Shown: positions 34,657-47,597, counted from the first letter of the stretch. The stretch is 64,000 nt of DNA from Cryptomeria japonica (GCF_030272615.1 NC_081415.1:605253137-605317136), one strand, 5' to 3'. A program made the numbers and translations. Notes: generated from the sequence alone by a model not told the origin.

Positions 34657-36380
34657 ATGGGAGGTAACAAGCGTCACTACAAGCCCAGTAATTGTAAAGA
34701 ATGGAAACAAAAGGAGGAAATCTGGAGTATCTTGCAGAAGAGTGGGCTAATGAAGTACATGGAAAGACTCCATGAGAGGGATGCTAAAATCACTAATTTT
34801 TTCACCAAAAATTGGAGGAAGAGTACCTTGAAAATGGGAGATCAAACTATCACCATTAGCGAAGACCTCATTGCTCAGGTGATGGGTCTCTGGAGGGAGG
34901 GAAGTAATTTCTACAGGGACAAAGCTTACCAAGGAGGCCATCGAGCGATACCTTGAAACTACTAAGGAGAAGAAGATCCTAGTTAAGCTTAGCAAGACCT
35001 ACTATGCTCCCAGGGCCTTTTCTAAGCCTTGGAGGGAGGTTTTGTTTGCAATCATGCACTACATCACTCTGGATGGCAGATTTACCAAAGTCTACGACTA
35101 GCATTTCGTGCTGCTCAACCACTTCAAGTGTGAAGATAAAGTTAACATGCCCTATTTCCTGATTTTCTCGATGAATGCCACTATCAAAGCCCACAGAGAG
35201 AACCCTAAGGGAGACATTGCTATGCACCAAGGTCTAATGGTTCTAATCTATGAACATATTAAAGCTAATCGAATTGCCCGCCCCCAGCTTTCTGTCTCTG
35301 AATCTAAGGAGGAAGGGTCGGACTCTGAATTTTCTATGGGTGATGATTCTATCAGTGATTCGAAAAGTGAGACTGAGGAGAGCCTGGAGGACTCTAAGGT
35401 TGAATTGGGTAAGAAAATAAAATAGGAGAGTAGTAAGCTATCCTCTTCCAAGGGCAAGAAAAAAAGAAAAGAGAAGGTCTTCTAGATTCACTTTTCCTCC
35501 TCCTCGGAGGTCTCTGAGGACTTTGAAAAGGATGACTCTTTGTCCCCTTGGAAGAAGAAACCTAAATCTTCTTCTTAGAAAAGGAAAAAGAAGAAGAGGA
35601 AGGCCAATTTTGAGCTACAGACGGAGGACAAAAAGTACATCGAGAATTTAGATGCAGACCAAAAAGTTGAGGACGAGATTACGGGAGATGGTTTCAACCA
35701 AAGTGTTGGTGGTGATGCCGAACAGAATACCGCTGGTGAAGACCCCAAAACTAATCAAGCCAAGGTTGGTGAAAAATCCCCCCTTCTAACCCTTTTTTTG
35801 AGGGTTTGAAGGGGTTTGTTGACACCCTTGACTGGCTCATAACTAGTCACAAGATAGCTGTGGAGGAAAACAAGAACCTAAGTCATAGGATTCAAATTTT
35901 GGAGACTATTAGCATTGGTGAAGGTAAATCCATGGCTGAGCATGTTGATGATTTGGGAAAGACTATTGCCAGAGCTAAAGAGATTAGGGACCTTTCAATC
36001 CAAGGTTTGAGCAAGTGGAGAAGGCCCTGGAGGAAATAAAAAACAATGACACTGTTAGGGACCAGAGAATGGTGGATGCTGAAAACAAACTCAACAAAAT
36101 GAATACCTATCTTAGAAGCATTGTTGAACATAGTTATAACATTCTAAAGGACTTGACTGACAACATCAAAATCTTGATAAGTAAGCTAGAGAATGAGAAG
36201 GAATCCTTGGAGCAAGAACCTGATATGGAGGGTGTGGAAGGTTTGCAAGGACCAAGAATGGGGACTAGAGGCCAGAAGAGGGAGAAAAAGACAAACAAGG
36301 AAATTGAAGAGCTCAAAGTTGTTTCGACGAATTATGACCTATTGGTCATCAAGGCTGCTAAACTTCTTAAGTCTCTCTAG
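34657..36380 (+). pseudogene. LINE ORF3: unrecognised frame with acidic middle and coiled-coil C-terminus
   Basis: ATG at 34657 (MGGNKRHY). About 1.7 kb, broken by frameshifts near 34910, 35785 and 36025 and by stops near 35099, 35423, 35484 and 35577. N-terminal third: NWRKSTLKMGDQTI and ISEDLIAQVMGL, a layout reminiscent of the plant transposon-associated (Transposase_32 / mobile-domain-like) N-terminal folds; this likeness is weak and from memory. Middle: DSEFSMGDDSISDSKS and lysine tracts, acidic then basic, typical of a disordered nuclear-type linker. C-terminus (35806-36380): heptad-rich, predicted coiled coil, ending TTNEEIEELK-type text and LLKSL. It begins about 210 bases after RNase H. 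No function is known to me; it lies inside the LINE target duplications. Confidence 0.72.
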
Positions 36381-36587
36381 GTGTTGCTAGCTTTCTAGGT
36401 CTTTCTTTCCAATTTTTTCAGCTTTGTTGTTCCTAGTTTTTTCTTGTTCGTTCAGGTTGTTAGCTTTCTTTCCAGTCTTTTGTATGTTGTCTTTATGCTG
36501 GTCTAGTTGATCTTTGATGATCTTTCTTTTGATCTTTGTGTAAAAGGTTTCAGGTCCTTAAAACCTATTTTTCTAATCAATCAGGAG
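36381..36587 (+). other. LINE 3' UTR
   Basis: T-rich with repeated gctttctttcc/tctttc phrases, then a small hairpin (aggtttcaggtccttaaaacct, 36545-36566) and the end ..tcaatcaggag just before the target duplication. A terminal hairpin is a common 3' recognition feature of LINE RNAs; its use here is inference. Confidence 0.65.
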
Positions 36588-36600
36588 ATAATAAGTTTTT
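36588..36600. repeat. LINE target-site duplication, right copy
   Basis: ATAATAAGTTTTT, identical to 28511-28523. Confidence 0.85.
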
Positions 36601-38287
36601 TTTATTTTCGCCATCAAGACTTGAGGTACTCATACCAAGTAATCTTAGCAGCTAAATTGTTACCAAGGGTAACAACTCCTACATTAAACTTTTAATATTT
36701 AAAATCATGAACTTTCTCTTATCTTTGTTCATGTGAGTTGAACATCTACTACGTCAATCATCCATATATTATTCTCCTTCTGAGTATGTATTGAAGTCTG
36801 AGCCACCATGGATTTGTCTATTCTTTGTTCTTCTAGTTTCTTCTTCCAATTCTTTCTGGTTTCACTACTCTAACTTATTTAGTTATTTGATTTTGCATCT
36901 GATATGGGAAGACTCACAAAATTACTTCTATAGTTTCTTGCAATATATGAAAAATTATTGCATTTATGATAGATAATATTAAAATAAAATAACGGTGCAA
37001 AAATATTTCTTTATCAAAGTTATTTATTCTTGCTAGAACCTTTCTATAATTCATAGCCTTATGGCCAAATTGATTGTAATTAAAATAGTAATGAAAAAAG
37101 GAATAATTGAGCCTGGTAGTGTATGCTTGTCCTCTTGAAGATTTTGTTTTGGATCTCTTATTTTGTCTATGCACTTGAGTGAAACCATCATCCACCCTTT
37201 TGCTTTCTTTGTTTGCCATAACTTGTTCAAATTTTGAACTTCTAGAGCCATTCTTTTTCCAACACTCACCAGCTAATTTCATGGGCTACTCAATCACCTT
37301 ATTCTACTATGTTTCATTTAATCTAATATTGGTCTTGATATGTTGTGATATCTAACTTCTTATGATATGATCAAAGATCTTAGTGCTTTTCCAAAACTTC
37401 AACTTTAGCTAACTATTTTATTTTTCTAGATCGTTTCTCAATGACACAATCTCTAACTTAGGTTTTCCACAATCCTTATCTCTTGTCAATAGTCTTTCCA
37501 TCTTAACATCTTCTATCCACTTAGCTTATTCCACTTGAATCTTCAAATCAATTAACAGATCTTCTTTTCCTTCTCAATATTTTGAGATAATTAGTCTTTA
37601 ACTTTCACTTATTCAATCTCTTATTCTCTTTGCCAGCACAATGTGATTCTTCCACGAGATCTACCTCATCAACCTCATCATTTTTATAATTCACTCCTCC
37701 TATATCACCTTCTATAGTCTCTTTAGACATGAATAGATCACTTTTTCCCTCATGATTAGATTAATAGCTTTCCTCATTAGTTAAGGAATTCTTTTGATTC
37801 TTCTAAGAAATTTCCCTTTTGAAAATGACTTCATCCCATTCTTTTGGTCATCATTGTTGTAGTCTTTGTATGGACACTTAGCCTTGAAATTTCCTACTAC
37901 ACCATAATTAAAATATTTGAAAGGAAACTTACCTTTAAACATTTTGGAACCTCTGTACAATTTTTTGTCAATGTTTTCTTCCTCTAGACCTTACTCAATA
38001 TATAGATCTAGATTTTCTTTCTTCTTGAACACTTTGAATGCAACCTATTTTCTTGAGAAGGGATCTAGATTATTTATTCATAATCATTGTCTCTTTGAGT
38101 TTCTCACCATGTCCTTTGATAGAGCTCACAACTTCCTCAACCTAGAGCAACAATGTAGCAATATTTTCCTCTTCCTTCATTTTTACTCTCAAATTGACTC
38201 AGTAGGTCTAAAACTTTTCTTATTTTTAACTTATAATCTCCTTCATAGATGTTTTATAACCTAACACACACTTCCTTTGCTGTCCTA
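36601..38287 (-). pseudogene. Copia B: gag and protease remnant, truncated by the Tat element
   Basis: Minus strand, continuing from 28510. Just right of the LINE is protease text with W-M-I-D at about 36730 and a GNNLAAKI-like stretch. Next, at 37070-37040, is a zinc knuckle whose Cys positions read Tyr (NYNQFGHKAMNY). Further right (38290-38100) is the copia gag capsid domain: AKEV, NIYEGDYK, SQFES and ENIAT-like text. The gag N-terminus is cut off at 38287 where the Tat LTR begins; the missing part and the 5' LTR must lie beyond the Tat element, outside the window. Confidence 0.75.
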
Positions 38288-39749
38288 TGTAATGATCGCC
38301 ATGAAAACCCTAGAGAACTAAACACATAATCCAGAAAATATGAGATAATTTTTTTCCTTAAAAGTCAAATTACAACAACACATCAACCACATTAGCTCAT
38401 TACTCTATAAGAAATACATATACAAGTTATAAATGATCACATTAAACTAAAGTGCACAAGCAGAACAAATCATAATCATATAACATTCTTCCCTAGCATA
38501 TCATAATGTCATTACTTAACCACAACATCGATAAGAAAATATCCAACTACTAATTATCAATGACAATTCTCATATATACACTAATTCTCATTTCACCTCA
38601 ATAGCCTCAAAAAGTAAAAATAGAAAATCCATTAAGTATCTTTCAACATTAATAATGTCTCTAACTCTTACATCCATCACTACATAAGTCATCATTACAA
38701 TAATTATTACATCATGTTCAAGTAAACACTACAAATATACATTATCTTCTCCAAATAGGAAATCATGATATACAACTGCTCTAAGAATCTAGAGGACAAG
38801 AACTAAAGAATAGTAGAATCATCCATCTCACTCACAAACATATAACGAAGAAAATCCCAATGGAAGAAGGCATCAACCACCCAACCATGTGGAACCAAAA
38901 GGAACCACCCCCTATGCTTCAAAGAATGATATAAGGCCCCACACACACTAAACTTAAACTAACACCTAAATCTCAAAGAAACACAACCAAATAATGTATA
39001 AACAAAGATTACCAACATAGGCTCAAACATTAAATAAGAATTGGCAGAGACTTCCACAAAGCAAAGATTGACACCAAGGACACAAGTAGGGTAAAATGTC
39101 ATCACATGCCCTCATTAAGGCTATCCTATAAATCTCCCTAGACCCCAACGCTAAGTGACACGCATGTGGAACCAACTCAACCTCTCGTGAAGACAAGGGA
39201 GTATAGTCATGCCACCAAGGCCTTCCCAATCTCATCCTGAAACTGAATTAGCACTCTAGGCCATGAGTGGGGAACAATAATTATCTTGTTAATATGAAAT
39301 CTACCCAACCCCTAAATAGATTTATTAAGGTTATCATTTTTTTAACCACAACTTCCAATGAGATCTCCTGGCAGCCACTTGGAAGTGACTACCCCTAACA
39401 TGTTCCTAAGGTCTAGGGATAAAATGCAAACAAAAAATAATAAAAGTACCTCATAAGCATCTAATAATGCATAATCGATTGGGTTTCATACAAAAATCTA
39501 AGTGATCACAGTAAATATGCTTCATAACATAATTTCAAATGGATACAACTTATGCATTATCAAGAATTTCACAAAACTCCTTCAAAAATCCAATTAACCA
39601 ATTTTTGAAAAAACATAATACAAAATCACAAGTCCAAAAATAAGTCTCTGGTCTGAATCAGATTGTCAAAAATTCTAAAAAATAATAAAAAAAAACCAAA
39701 AATACCATACTAGCAAATTTAAATACTATTATGCCACATTTACATATTC

Positions 39750-39900
39750 ATATAGGGCATTTAAAAAGTCTTTTGGCACTTTTGTAACACAAAATAGCAC
39801 ATTTGTAACATGAAATAGCAATTTTGGGACCTAATGTAGTGCATTCAATGCACAGTGTGGCACATATGTTAGGTAATCTAGCACATGTGGCATATTTTAA
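39750..39900. repeat. GCACTTTTGTAACA-type repeats in the Tat LTR
   Basis: Variants of ggcacttttgtaacacaaaata, agcacatttgtaacatgaa and ggcacatatgttagg follow one another. They resemble the leader array at 41177-41460. Confidence 0.5.
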
Positions 39901-40643
39901 CATGTATCAAAGAGATAAAACACAATGTCGAAACAATGTAAAGTTCATAAACAAACTTACAGAAATCCAAAACAAGTTTCAACTACACCCAAAGCGATCC
40001 GAAAAGAGACATACAAAGCTTAGAAGTAAAATAAATAAATCCAAAACATAAAATACACCCACAAAACAATTTCTCAACAAGAACCAAAATTCCAAAATAT
40101 AATTTACTTTCATGGAATATTTTAATGGTTATTCCTTTAATCAATCAATTAAATATATAATATTTAATGGTTATTCTTCTATCCTATAGTCTCAAATATT
40201 AAATAATTTCTTCAATTATTTAATCTCTTTTCCAACTCACTTTCCATCTCCACTTCATCTTTCCTTTGGCAACTCATCCATCATGTGGCTAAATTAATTC
40301 AACAAAATTAAAATAAATAGAACATTTATTAGCCACTAATCTCCAACTTCCAAAATAAATGAAATATTGTGTACGTACACATATTTCCTAACCTTCTTCT
40401 GTATTCTCTCTAACATCCCTATATCTTAGGAAGGACTTGAGTCCACTTGTCCTCTCATGCCTAAATCTTCTCCAACCATCCCTAGATTCCCTCAGTCTGT
40501 AACCCAATCAAGGTGAGATGAGTGACACTTGTCTTCTCCTTCCCCCTTTCTCTCAACCTTCACCTTTGCACACAAACATCCAAATTTGCAAATCTGATCA
40601 TGACCATTGATCTCAAACACATCATCTTGTCCTCTCAAAATTC

Positions 40644-40650
40644 TATAAAA
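40644..40650 (+). promoter_or_regulatory. TATA box of the Tat 5' LTR
   Basis: TATAAAA in aattctataaaagtagg, followed by a purine-rich start region. It predicts transcription from about 40675 and an R/U5 part of roughly 380 bases up to 41058. Confidence 0.6.
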
Positions 40651-41061
40651 GTAGGAGTTTGAGTTGAGAAAGAGTTAGTCTTCAAGTTAACAATTTGAGT
40701 AAAACTTATGCATTTGTGATTTTTTATCTTGATACAATTTAGCATTTATCATTTAGCATAATCATTTAGCTTTAAATAATTTGCATTGCATATCATAGTA
40801 TCAGTTATCAGTCCATTCTTCATATGCCATCTTGGAAGCTACCAGTGCTTGTCTGAGAGCAAATCATCTACAGCTAGGAATAGTGGAGTTAGGACACAAT
40901 GAGACCTAAATCATGAAGGTAATATTATGGTTTTCATTTTATATTCATTTCATATAGTTTCATTGGTTGATTTTGGATTTCCTATAGTATTTCCTTTGTA
41001 TTTTGTGAAACTAATATGCTGTAAGTAGTATTCTGAAGATGAAATTCAAGTCAACACATTT

Positions 41062-41079
41062 TGGCACCCACCGTGGGGT
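41062..41079 (+). other. Primer-binding site of the Tat element
   Basis: TGGCACCCACCGTGGGGT, three bases after the LTR end. The TGGCNCCCACCGTGGGG pattern is the usual primer-binding form in many plant Ty3/gypsy elements; I do not assign the tRNA. Confidence 0.75.
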
Positions 41080-43350
41080 TGGAGCCTTGCATATATCTTT
41101 TTAATATCCTATCTAGTTCTTGCAAACATAAGTTGAACGTAGTTGTAATCCAAATGCATGCCTATATGAATTCTGACAGTGCTTTTATTTAATAGATTAG
41201 CGGTTTTGTCTCGCTAGTTAGCGCATTTGGCATTTAGGTTAGCGCTTTTGTTTGCAAATCAATGCATTTAATCCATAGATTAGCACTTTTTTCTTTGAGA
41301 TTCATGCATTTGTCATTTCTATTAGTGATTTTGTCTATAAATTATTGCATTTTAGTTAGTAGAGCAGTGCTTTCGTATCGTAGGTTCACGCTTTTGTCTC
41401 CCAGGTCAGTGCTTTTGAGGTGGAAAACAACGCATTTGCTAAGATCGTGCTTTTATTTGCAGCTAGCAAACTTTTTTTGTAGGTCTAAATGTCCAAGAAC
41501 TGAAAATTTCAAACTACTAACATATCTATGTGTAGGATTGTTTTAAAAAAAATTTCATGCATTTCCTCAAATAGTTAATTAAGAGTTTTATTTTGGAAAG
41601 TAACACATCATATCTTGCTCATTTAGCTTAACTAAGGGGATAAATTGACAACATGCAACTTTCATTTTGAGTGATTTCTTTAAAGTAGTTGCACATAGAT
41701 TTGTAGAGGGCTAAAATAAACTTGTGTTTTTCATGCTTGATGAAGTAGTAGGTAAGTATGCTCTCACCCTCATATGGTGATCAAAAAACCAAACCTACTC
41801 TCTTTTATGTGTAACCTTTAGAGGGTTTGACTTCTTGACCTGCCTTGAGGGGGCCAGTGAGAGGGGAATGACCCAAGTGGAAATGGGCTAATACCGAGTC
41901 CTTCTGATCCACTCTAAATAAATCATGTTTGTGATGAAAGTCAAAAGCAACATGTACTGATAAGTTCATACCGCCACTATGTTTCCCCATAAACCCTATG
42001 GAGCATAACCTCTATAGGTTGGGAACCTTTTGTATTTACAAAGTTGAAAGTGTTGCATGCATGGCCATATGACTGGAAGCTTTTACTGAAAACTACTTTT
42101 ACTAGTTGTCACAATCATTCTAATTGTTGGCATAGGAGGTCAGACCTCTAAAGCGGCTCACACACATATGGTTCTTAGTAATGATATAAAGCTTTCCATG
42201 GTGAGTTTTCATGGAAACTAGTTCATGGCTGCCCTAGAGAAGTGAGTTTTGAGGGTGGAGCCAGTGGGGTCAAGCATCTAAATATCCGCTCTGAATAGAG
42301 TAGCCTCGGGAGAAACCCCATGTGAGATTCAATAGTTATTGTCTCAGCTTGCTATAAGATTTTGTGCTTGCCTGAGCATTTTTTTTCAAACATCGTGTCT
42401 TCTATGTCTATAACATGCTCAGAATGGTCAAAAATTGAAGGTCATCATCGAAAAATGAGCAAAAATCTAACAACTTGCTGGAAAAATTGAAAAATCCTTG
42501 AAACACACTCAGAGTAGCACTTTCAAGCAACAAAATAGCGCTTTTGTCCCATAAGTTAGCGCTTTTGACCAAAAGTTAGCACAAATGCTTTCTCACATCT
42601 CAGACAAAGCATATCAAACCAAAATTTCAAAGTCAGTATCAAAACCCTTCTTGAGTAGAGTTGTGTTTAAACTATCACACATCTTCAAACTACTTCGATA
42701 ACTGGGTTACCAATCCAACAGGCTATTTCCAAAAGTTTTCCATAAGCATAAAACATTCAACAAGCTAGTGATTCAACCATCCTAAGTGCAAAAATCAACA
42801 TCATTTTCAGTTTCTCATCATGATATATCAAATCCTCTATCATGAAACTTGATCAATCCACCTTTCATTCATTATCTTGGATATATCATTCCTATTTTTA
42901 ACCTAGGTTATATCAAAATTAGAATTGCACTCACATTGGAATCAAGCAAACCTGTAAACTATCATATGCTTAAATGAATTTTAAATATCGTCTTAAGAAA
43001 AGAAAGCCCAATTATAAAGCTACTCAGAAGAGGATAAGATTCTTGTATATCAATCACAAGATCTTGTTAAAACATAGGACATTCCTACACCGTTTTCGTC
43101 ACTATTTACGTGGCTGCAGGACAGAATTTGATGGAGAAATTTTGCAAGGATGTTCTTTTCAACAAAGAGATGCTTTATCAAAATGAACCAACAACAGTGG
43201 TAAAATCAGCAAAGCATACCTTCCTAAACCAATGATCACCTCTTGAGTTGATTTTAGAAGGTCAAAACTTCAAAAAAAAATTGAAGCAATCATATGCCAG
43301 TTTGGACTAGAGTTCAATACGAGCAATTGAGAAAAATAAAATAAAATAAA
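41080..43350 (+). other. Leader of the Tat element with a minisatellite
   Basis: 2.27 kb between primer-binding site and gag, no supported coding frame. Contains the AGCGCTTTTGTC array (41177-41460) and a second small cluster (42523-42590). The rest is unremarkable AT-rich sequence, including gtgagaggggaatgacccaag near 41860. Confidence 0.6.
41177..41460 (+). repeat. AGCGCTTTTGTC degenerate minisatellite
   Basis: About eleven diverged units of roughly 20-30 bases built on ttagcgcttttgtct (also gcgcatttggcat, gcacttttttctt, gtgcttttgaggt). Three further units are at 42523-42590 (tagcgcttttgtccc, tagcgcttttgacc). Confidence 0.75.
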
Positions 43351-46010
43351 ATGGAAGAAGTTAATTCAATATTTAAAACTTTTGAATATACAGTTGTTGA
43401 TGAAGAAGTGGTCAATAACACCATTAGAGAACTTGAGAAAGATTTCAAATTTGATAGACTAATGGAAAAGTTATTAGCAAAACAAAAAGAAAAATATCTT
43501 TTAATGCTGGCAAAATCAGGGGATAAATTTCCACAAGACTTTAGCATAGAAGGATTGAAACAAGATGTAGAGATGAGTGATAATCAGAACACAGATGATC
43601 CAAATAATGAGGATATAAATAAAGAAAGCCAGGAGGAAACAAGGGGAGGTAAAACAAGAAAGGATCATGATGATACAAGAAGAGAGTGTAGTGATAGAAG
43701 AGCTTATGAAGATACAAGGAGAATCAACATGGATAATCCCTTGATAAATATCACTCAACAAATGCAAGCCCTACACCAACAAATACAAGATATAATCGAA
43801 TGAGTTCCAAGAAGTATTCATTACAAGATATCTGCCTGTATCCTTTTGATAAAAGTTTAAACATGATACCATTTCCACAGCATTGCGAAATCCCTAAATA
43901 TGATAAATAAAATGGAAAATTTGATCCTCAAGGTCACATTAGGGAATTTTGTACTATGAGTATGGAATTTGTACATGACAAAACTTACCTGATGCATCTA
44001 TTCCCTATGAGTTTAAATGGACAATCGATGGAATGGTTCTCAAGACTACCATCTGGAATCAAATCTTTTGAAGAACTTGTGAATAGATTTATTTCATAAT
44101 ACTCCTACAATGTAAGAAATGAGATAACAATGGTATATTTATGCAATCTTAAGCAAAAGAATGGTGAACCTTTCATGATTTTCTTACAGCGATGGAAACG
44201 AATGTTTAATAGGTATCTAAGAGATATACCTGATCAAGAGAAAATGGACATATTCATTGATAATCTTATCAGTGAAATGAGTTATCGTCTAAAAATGCAA
44301 TGTCCTCCTTCTTTTGCCAAGATGATTGAAAATGGTCTAAAAATAGAAGACGCAGTGGTAAATAAAGGAGAGATAAAGCTTAACAATAATTCCTACAATA
44401 ACAATCACATTAGCAAGAACAACAACAACAACATTAACAATGACAAACCTAAATTCTGGTCAAAGAATAGGAATGTTATCAATGGAGGAAATGATGACAA
44501 TAATGCTAAAAGACAACAACCAATATTAATCTATCAAGTCAAATCCCAAACAATAACCATCAAGAAAATAGTAAATTCAAGTCTTTCTTCTCCAATCCTC
44601 AGAGGAAATTCACAAACATTGGAGAACCCTTAGAATCAGCTTTGAAAACTCTTCTTGCGAATAAACTAATTACTTTACCAGAAGAAAGAAGTTATGAACC
44701 ACAAGTCAAACCTAATTGGTGGAACAACAATCATTTTTACAATTACCATCGAAATAAAGGACACCAAACTAATGATTGTCAAACATTGAAGTACCTTCTC
44801 CGAGATTTAATTGATAATGGAACTATCACAATAGATAGTCATAAGACAAACAAATATCATCTAGCCTTCAAAACTTTTCTTCCAAATTATAAAAAAAGTG
44901 AACAAACTAAATCAAAAGATGACAAAGGCAAAGCCAAAGTGAACTACACTTATACATATGATGATGTGGTAAATGTCATCATCATTAAAGATAACACGCC
45001 TTCAGAACCAATCAACGTCATTACAAGAAGAAAAGTGAAGGTTACATTTCTGGGTATAACAAATGAATCAACATCCACTTCATGAAAATATAACTTAGTG
45101 GAACAATTGCAAACAATACCTGCTCAAATATCAATTTTAGAGCTTGTCAAATTTTCACCTATGCATAAGAAAATTTTGGAAAATCCTCCAATGGAAACAA
45201 CAGTTTCAAAAGACCTAGATGTAGATCAGTTCAAAAACATGGTGGGACACCTTATAGCCCCTCATTGCTTATCATTGTTTGAAAATGATGATGCATCCTT
45301 GCAACATCCTCACAATGCTCCCTTACATGTTGAAGTAACCATTCAAAAAACTCATGTGAAACGTGTACTCATAGATGGTGGAGATGACTTAAACATTTGT
45401 GCATTAAATTTAATAAAGGATTTGGGATATTCAGAAAATGCGGTAGATCCAAAGAATAAAATAACCATTGAGGTTTATGATGAAGAAGAATGTTCTTCTA
45501 AAGGAACTGTGGTGTTACCAATCAAAATATGACCTATGGAAAGGAATACATTATGCCAGGTTTTAGATTTGAATCTATCTTATAACATTCTTTTGGGAAG
45601 ACCATGGATTCACAAAATGCAAGCAATTCCTTCTACATATCACCATTTGTAAAGTTTCCTCATGAGGGACAAGAAGTCACTATAATTGTAGACTCGAACC
45701 AATATTGCAATAATCTGAAGCCAACACAAGATACAAGAGTTCCACATAACCAAGAATCAATTTATCCCACCAAAGAAATTCAAGAAAAATTATGGGAGAC
45801 CTTTGAGAAAAAGCTCAAATTAAATGATGAAGGAAGGGGAAAATATTCTTTACATATCTTGCCACTTTCACCTAAATCATATGGAAAGCCTACAAATGTT
45901 CAACCACAGATCTTAGAAAAATAAGCAAAAATGTTTGATGGAGCATTTGTTAGAGCCGAAACACTTCAGAAGAAACTGAAGACAAGGACATTCTTGGTTG
46001 GTTGTACAAA
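43351..46010 (+). pseudogene. Tat gag and protease remnant
   Basis: ATG at 43351 (MEEVNSIF). A charged N-terminal part (to 43803) is followed by the Ty3 gag capsid domain (43850-44400; SMEWFSRLPSGI, FMIFLQRWKRMFNRY), an Asn-rich linker, then a knuckle-like YHRNKGHQTNDC (44734-44769; first Cys reads Tyr) and RDLIDNGTI. The retropepsin-like part is at 45350-45660: VLIDGGDDLNI, then [10 protein letters not shown] in another frame. Gag forms the particle; protease cuts the polyprotein. Stops near 43804, 43907, 44097, 45083 and 45530 and two or more frameshifts. The knuckle and protease text is the closest match in the window to the gag-only element at 8303-11734. Confidence 0.85.
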
Positions 46011-46039
46011 GATGAAAATGAAACTATAGCAACAACTGT

Positions 46040-47597
46040 AGAAGTCAATATTCCCATAGAGAAATATGGCAATGGTTATAAGATCATGCAAAAAATGGGA
46101 TATGAAGGAAACGGGCCAATTGGTAAGTGACAAGAAGGTATTTCAGAACCTTTTTGTCCTCACTCAAAATCTAAAGAAGATAAATCAGGACTTGGATATC
46201 CAAAATCAAATCAAAAGAAACATAATTATCAACAACCAAAGTGGAGAAAGAAAGTAGTTCCTAAAGATGAACCATGGCAAGAAAAGCTACACCAAGCAAT
46301 AGAAATAGTAGCCAATAAGCAAAAACAAGAAGAATATGAGAAACAGCAGGAAGAATTTGCAATCAAAAGAGAAGAAAAATCTTGCAAACAAGTTTAAGAA
46401 ATACAAACAAGTGTTGAATCTGAGCAGGATATTCCAAAAAGAAGTGAAAGAAGAAATGGCCAAAATCAGAGAAATATTTGCACCATACAATATTCCTCTA
46501 TGGTATAGTGGTGTAATCCTAGACAATGGTTCAGAGACAGATTCAAATGAATATGAATGGGGTTCAGATTTATCATCTAGTATATCAAGTAAAGAAAAGA
46601 ATGAAGAACAATTAGCTTTTACAAATGAAGACTTGTCTTTCACAAAATAAAAGATAGAGTTAGAAAGAAGACAAGAAGAACTCACAATTCAGAGAAAAGA
46701 GGCATATACAAGACACCGAAAGAAAGAGGATGAAAAAGAACAAGAAGTAACACTGTAAGAAACACAAACAACTATTGATCAAGTATCAGGAAATATCAAA
46801 TTTCTATCAAATGATGAGAAAGATGTACCAAGGTATGGAAGAACCATGGAAGAACTAATAGATAGTCAAGCGAGATTGACTATTAGTCTAGAAGAAGATG
46901 AGTTTGAAAGAAGACAAAAGATAGCAAAAGAATCCTCTATGTCATGTACACAAGTATGTCAACTTCAAAATACAAATGAAACTATTGAAATTAATCAAGA
47001 AGGAACTTGTAGTTTAAAGATTTATGTGTTGATTTAATCCATTCATTTGAGGGACAAACGTCAGATGAAGAGTCACTTGATTGTGAACTACAAAATACCA
47101 ATACTGATTTTGTTAGAACTGATTGGAGAACACTTGAGAGAGACTATCCTCAAGAGTGTTCTATCTATGACATTACCTACTCAATGCCAAATTATGACTA
47201 TTATTTCATGAACCTTGAATCACCTAACAATGATGATGACTATGACTTACCCCTTCTTCATCTAGAACTAATTGATTGGGATAACCTAGAAAAAATTGAA
47301 TTGGATTTCTTTTCCAATAACCATGACTTAGTTGTATGTCTTAATGTTGTTGAACCCATAACACCTAAGATATCTTCCATCGCAGAATCAAGTAATGTTT
47401 CTTGCAGTCAAGAGAATGTCAAACTTTCTAGTTGCATAATTGATATAAAACAAGGAAAAACACCTAGTGCTAAAAACCATTTCATGGCAACACTAGATCA
47501 ATCAAGAGGAAAAATAAAGAACGTATCTGACGGTGAAAACCTCTTTGAGGTGCCAGAAGATGGAAAATTTGACATCCTCCCAACATATTTTTAGGAG
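46040..47597 (+). pseudogene. Tat G-patch and acidic linker remnant
   Basis: At 46054-46200 the frame reads GNGYKIMQKMGYEGNGPIG followed, after a stop, by KSGLGY, the glycine-patterned G-patch that binds RNA or helicases. G-patch domains next to protease are known in some retroelements. Then follow Glu/Lys-rich helical stretches (46300-46980) and an Asp-rich segment (47184-47594). Several stops split it into open pieces (46336-46650, 46846-47037, 47184-47594). Confidence 0.65.

Larger units (their letters stand above)
28524..36587 (+). mobile_element. L1-type LINE, 8.06 kb, with three ORF remnants
   Basis: A non-LTR retrotransposon delimited by 13-bp target duplications and inserted in copia B. 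Order: 17-base 5' stub, ORF1 (28541-30287, DUF4283 and zinc knuckle), ORF2 (30290-34445, endonuclease, RT, zf-RVT, RNase H), ORF3 (34657-36380, unrecognised globular part, acidic part, coiled coil) and a T-rich 3' UTR. There is almost no 5' UTR, so the copy may be slightly 5'-truncated. No long poly(A) tail remains. All ORFs carry stops or frameshifts. The third ORF, inside the duplications, is unusual for plant L1 elements. Confidence 0.88.
38288..41058 (+). repeat. 5' LTR of the Tat element
   Basis: Left edge TGTAATG abuts copia B gag coding text; right edge aacaca lies three bases before the primer-binding site. At 2.77 kb it is long even for this lineage. It has a TATA box at 40644-40650 and repeated agcacatttgtaac phrases at 39750-39900. 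No coding frame within it is supported (39023-39235 and 39824-40051 look like chance). Confidence 0.7.
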
